From contig JAVMKO010000001.1 in the NCBI GenBank assembly GCA_032164245.1, positions 77,435,892-77,499,891 on the forward strand: a stretch of 64,000 nt of DNA, in the 5' to 3' direction. This DNA is from Sternotherus odoratus (lineage: Eukaryota > Chordata > Testudines > Kinosternidae). Within the stretch, counting starts at the first letter, position 1. Each line of letters begins with the position of its first letter. The translations under genes were made by a program, and so were the position numbers. A model generated the notes under the pieces. The model did no database searches and had not been told where the DNA came from. It saw only the letters and a list, made by a program, of their open reading frames with translations. This document shows positions 60,880 through 64,000 of this stretch, in pieces.

Positions 60880-61490
60880 CACATCTGGCTCATCCACGTC
60901 CCTGCTGATGCCGGATCTTTCCCTACAGCCTCTTCTCCAGGGCTTTTGCCACTTCAGTTTGAAAAGACTCTTGCTCTGGGGTTTCCAGCGCGTCCCTTAG
61001 CAAACAATTCCACACTCTGGTAGTGCTATCTCTTGGGAAACCTCCCCTGTTATTCAGCCTGAGTTTTCCTCCTCTGGTTCATCCCATGACTCCTAGGGCT
61101 GGTCTCCACTAGGGGGGGAAATCGACTGTAGATACACAATTTCAGAAATCGACGTCTCTACAGCCGACTTACCTCCCATCCTCACGGCGGTGGCGGTCGG
61201 CGGCACGGTCCCCCGTCGACTCCAGCTTGCGCCTCTTCAGGAACTGGACTTCCGGAGTCGACAGGGGAGCCGCTGGTGATCGATTTATCGCGTCTTAACG
61301 AGACGCGATAAATCAATCACCAAAAGATCGATCCCTGCCGGCTCAAGTGAAGACAAGCCCCTAGTTATACACCTGTGGGTTCACTCGGAACAATTCCTCT
61401 CCCTCGCTGCTTTGACCCCCTTCAGGTATTGTGTCCCCAAACCCTTCGCCTTTGCCAGGCCTTGTGTCTTTCTTTATTTTAATCTAGTCA
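60880..61490 (-). mobile_element. Old LINE 3' region, split by a Harbinger-like MITE
   Basis: Antisense phrases such as CTTTGCCAGGCCTTGTGTCT, AACAATTCCACACTCTGGTA and AACCTCCCCTGTTATTCAGC lie on both sides of the MITE and read as one old CR1-clade tail. No frame survives. Confidence 0.4.
61096..61360. mobile_element. 265-bp Harbinger-like MITE
   Basis: The ends GGGCTGGTCTCCACT and GTGAAGACAAGCCC are inverted copies. CTA lies at both borders (61093-61095 and 61361-61363), fitting a 3-bp target duplication. Inside, arms 61277-61295 and 61301-61319 pair at 18 of 19 positions around TAACG. Confidence 0.75.
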
Positions 61491-61529
61491 TGCAAATGGG
61501 TCTCTCTAGCATCTGGATGTGCAGGAGGG

Positions 61530-61990
61530 GGAAGAGGGCTGTGTGATGAACACAAAGGTTTCACTCGTTAATTCCCCTGCCCCCGACCCCACCTCTTTAA
61601 CATTAGCAACAACTGACCATTTACTAGGTGACAGGGGCTGCCCTTGTAACATTGACAATGAACACCCCTCTCCCACCCCCCCACCCCCCCCACCCCGGTG
61701 TTCAGGCTTTTCAAGAGGAAGTGGATCATGCTACAAGGCTGAGCATGCTGGGAGGGCTACGTGGGGCTTGGCCTTTCCTTCTCTCCTTGGCTAGCACAGA
61801 GTTCAGATCCCAGCTGGGTTGGCAGCTGAGTTTGGCGTTTGGCTCCCATGACATTTGGTTTGTTCGGCCATCGCTGCGCAGGGCTGGAAAGCGGCTGTGT
61901 GAGAAGCACTGAGAGACCCATGTAGTGCCCCGGCACTGGACTAGCTGTGGGTTTGCTGGATTGCTGTATTGAGCCCTAAACTGGAATAAT
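61530..61990. other. Unassigned intron sequence
   Basis: Contains a C-rich patch (about 61660-61697). No exon recognised. Confidence 0.4.
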
Positions 61991-62002
61991 CCGGGTTTCT
62001 AT

Positions 62003-62255
62003 GGGGTGGTCCACGCTACAGAATTACTTCAATATAACAACGTCCCTCAGGGATGGGACTAATCTACCCCTTGAGCGACGTAGTTACTCCGACCTAAGTG
62101 CCGATGCAGACAGTGCTCTCATGGCAGGACAGCTTCTCCCGCCAACACGGCTCCCGCCTCTCAGGGAGGTGGATTAACTCCACCCATCGGAGAGCTCTCC
62201 AGCCTCTCCACTAAAGCACTGCAGCAGTGCAGCATGTCAAGCGTAGGTCTGCCCC
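62003..62255. mobile_element. Harbinger-like MITE, decayed
   Basis: The left end GGGGTGGTCCACGCTAC is roughly inverted at the right as GCGTAGGTCTGCCCC. The interior phrases TTGAGCGACGTAGTTACTCC, GACAGCTTCTCCCGCC and GGAGGTGGATTAACTCC are those of an abundant turtle MITE. Confidence 0.55.
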
Positions 62256-62395
62256 ATGGGTCTGAGCTGAGGTGCCCTGGCAGAGTGACAGTCTGTCTGC
62301 ACCAAGTGTCTGTAGCACACGCCTGGGGGGCGGGGCGATGTGGAGACTCCCCTCACGCGACGCTGGTTTGCTACTTTCCTTTCTACCATCTCCAG

Positions 62396-62523
62396 AACGC
62401 TCACAGACCTGCTGAAGCAGCCGGGCCACGGCCCCTCTGAGCACATGACGGACGGGCACGTGGGCAGCATCCAGGTCCAGATGGGTGACGGGCTCGCCCG
62501 GAGCTCCCCCAGAAATGGCACAG
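62396..62523 (+). CDS. SHISA8: SHISA8-like protein, exon 2
   Basis: This is a 128-bp exon between a pyrimidine-rich acceptor ending in ATCTCCAG and the donor ACAG|GTAAGA. Its first base completes the Arg codon split at the end of exon 1. The reading then continues TLTDLLKQPGHG, and later contains SIQVQMGDGLAR. It ends in phase 1 after NGT. LTDLLKQPG just inside the membrane, followed by VQMGDGL, is what I recall of SHISA8 and differs from the ALADVM start of the SHISA9 tail. This is the start of the cytoplasmic tail. Later exons, including any C-terminal PDZ ligand, are not in the window. A MITE ends about 140 bases upstream. Confidence 0.82.
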
Positions 62524-63172
62524 GTAAGAGCATCACCTCCCAACCCCCTCACAGCCCCACCTGTGCTGGGCAGGGACCAGTTGGTGGGTAGCAGAGCGTC
62601 TCCCAGTCTCCTTCCGTTTCTGTGAATGGGGCCCGAGGGGGGCAGGAGGGAAGCTGGGGGGTCCTGAGTGGAACAAACCAGGCCGGTCAGCGTGCACAGA
62701 GGTGCAGGTGTGTGGCAGTAGCAGAACGTGCATGGGAGGAAATCCAGTCCCTTGCTTCTGTTATTTTCTGTTTAAAATCTCCTCCGAGCACAGAGGTGGC
62801 GCGGTACCTCCCGCGGTGGACTGCAGGGCAAGAGAGCACCTCCTGCCAGAATGCTAGTCATGGGGAGTATTGCAGGCATTGAGCTCCTCTCCTAAGGTCA
62901 ACCCAGCATGATGGGGCGCTGGTCAGGGGAGTTCTGGGGGCACCATGCTGGCATCAGAGGTTCCCGGGGGGGGGGACGGGGACACAGCCCCTGGAAATTC
63001 ATTCACCAGAACCCTCCTCTCAAACGGGGAATTCCTTCCTCTTCAAGGGGCCAGATTTCCCATGTGGGACCCGTCACTGCTCTTTGTTGACACGCCCCTG
63101 GGAAGAGGTTGCAGGGGCTATGGGTGGGGGGTACATTGCGGCTCAGGAAGGTCCAATAGCAGCTGGTGCAGG
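62524..63172 (+). other. SHISA8: SHISA8-like intron 2, first part
   Basis: Begins with the exon 2 donor. No further exon is recognised before the window ends. Confidence 0.5.
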
Positions 63173-63636
63173 CAGGGCTGGCGACAGAAATTTGGGGGGC
63201 CCCTACTCCCGATAGTTTGGGGGGCCCCCCAGCCCAGCCGGCCCCCCCCAGCCCAGCCGACAGCGGATGGGGGCCCCCCCAGCCCAGCCGACAGCGGATG
63301 GGGGCCCCCCCAGCCCAGCCCGCCCCCCCCCCCAGCCCAGCCGGCGCTCCCCCCCTTCGCCCCCCCGCCAGCTGACAGCTGGCGGGAGCGAGAGCGTGAG
63401 CCGCCCTTTCTCTCCCCTCCCCCCCCCTCCCCTGGACAGCGCTGCTGCCGCCGGCCAGGCTCTCTGCTCCTGCCGGGGCCAGGCGCGCTTGTCCGGGGGA
63501 GAGCCGCGCCGCCTCCCCGCTCTCCAGGTCCGGCGACAAGGGGGGACACAACGGGTACAGCGGTGTACTGGGGCCCCCCTAAAGTCGGGGGGCCCGGTAC
63601 AGCTGTACCCGTAGTACCCCCCTGTCGCCGGCCCTG
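63173..63636. mobile_element. Non-autonomous hAT element 5 in intron 2
   Basis: The termini CAGGGCTGGCGACAG and CTGTCGCCGGCCCTG match at 14 of 15 bases. The exact duplication GGTGCAGG flanks the element (63165-63172 and 63637-63644). The interior has roughly 32-bp units with AGCCCAGCCGACAGCGGATG and long C runs. Confidence 0.94.
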
Positions 63637-64000
63637 GGTGCAGGTGAAACACGGCACTGATTTGGATGTGTGGCGGCTGTGTCTGGCCCTGCTAGCACAA
63701 GTTGCATTTGTGCCTTCTGCCCCTTCTCCAGCGCGCTTCCTGCTGCTGACCCCTTCAGCTCTGGGGGAAGGCTCCCCCTCCGGGCTGACAGGCCCCTGCT
63801 TGCTTTTCTGAAAGATCAGAAGTGACATTTGCCCTGGCAGCAGCCAGCGTGTGTTTGCAGCTCACAGGTCAGAGCGCGGTGCAGTCATCCGGCTAGGACA
63901 CGCTGCAGGAGCCGCCACAGCTGCGGGGTTACTAGCTGCACCCAGGCTAGCGGGTGGGAGCATGGAGGAGGGAGGTGGGTTAGGTGGTGGAACAGTCCCA

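Noticed and set aside
62945..63828. 288-codon plus frame and 236-codon minus frame near the end of the window
   Set aside because: Both cross hAT element 5 and its C-rich tandem interior. They do not continue the Shisa tail in a supported way.

Overview
The window is vertebrate nuclear DNA, very probably from a cryptodiran turtle. The strongest clue is a tRNA-derived Cry-type SINE (6506-6684, minus), a family known from cryptodires. A CR1 LINE with a long open frame, MIR/L2 relics, a 5S-rRNA-derived SINE and many short hAT, Harbinger and mariner-like elements fit the same assignment. The species call rests on repeat families recognised by eye, not on a search.

One host gene is supported. Exon 1 of a Shisa-family gene (38263-38825, plus) encodes a signal sequence, the Shisa cysteine domain and a membrane helix. 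Exon 2 (62396-62523) continues it with matching splice phases. SHISA8 is the best match among the CKAMP44-like Shisa proteins, which are AMPA-receptor auxiliary proteins. The remaining exons lie beyond base 64000. Intron 1 is about 23.6 kb.

Layout: 1-37.5 kb is 5' flanking DNA made largely of old repeats, with a CR1 LINE inside an LTR (about 20.5-23.6 kb), a three-deep nest at 25.7-26.7 kb and a decayed two-gene Harbinger transposon at 31-35.8 kb. The Shisa promoter, 5' UTR and exon 1 occupy about 37.5-38.8 kb. Intron 1 (38.8-62.4 kb) holds two long GT microsatellites, a 27-bp minisatellite, several hAT elements with exact 8-bp target duplications, a decayed Ty3/gypsy pol fragment, and a stack of four LTRs and one hAT at 56.46-60.51 kb, each flanked by its own exact duplication. 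Intron 2 starts at 62.5 kb and carries one more hAT element.

I see no convincing second host gene, functional RNA gene, CRISPR array or operon. Most apparent ORFs are chance frames or frames through tandem repeats. No new biochemical system is visible. The most unusual content is the transposon stratigraphy, which can be ordered from target-site duplications alone.
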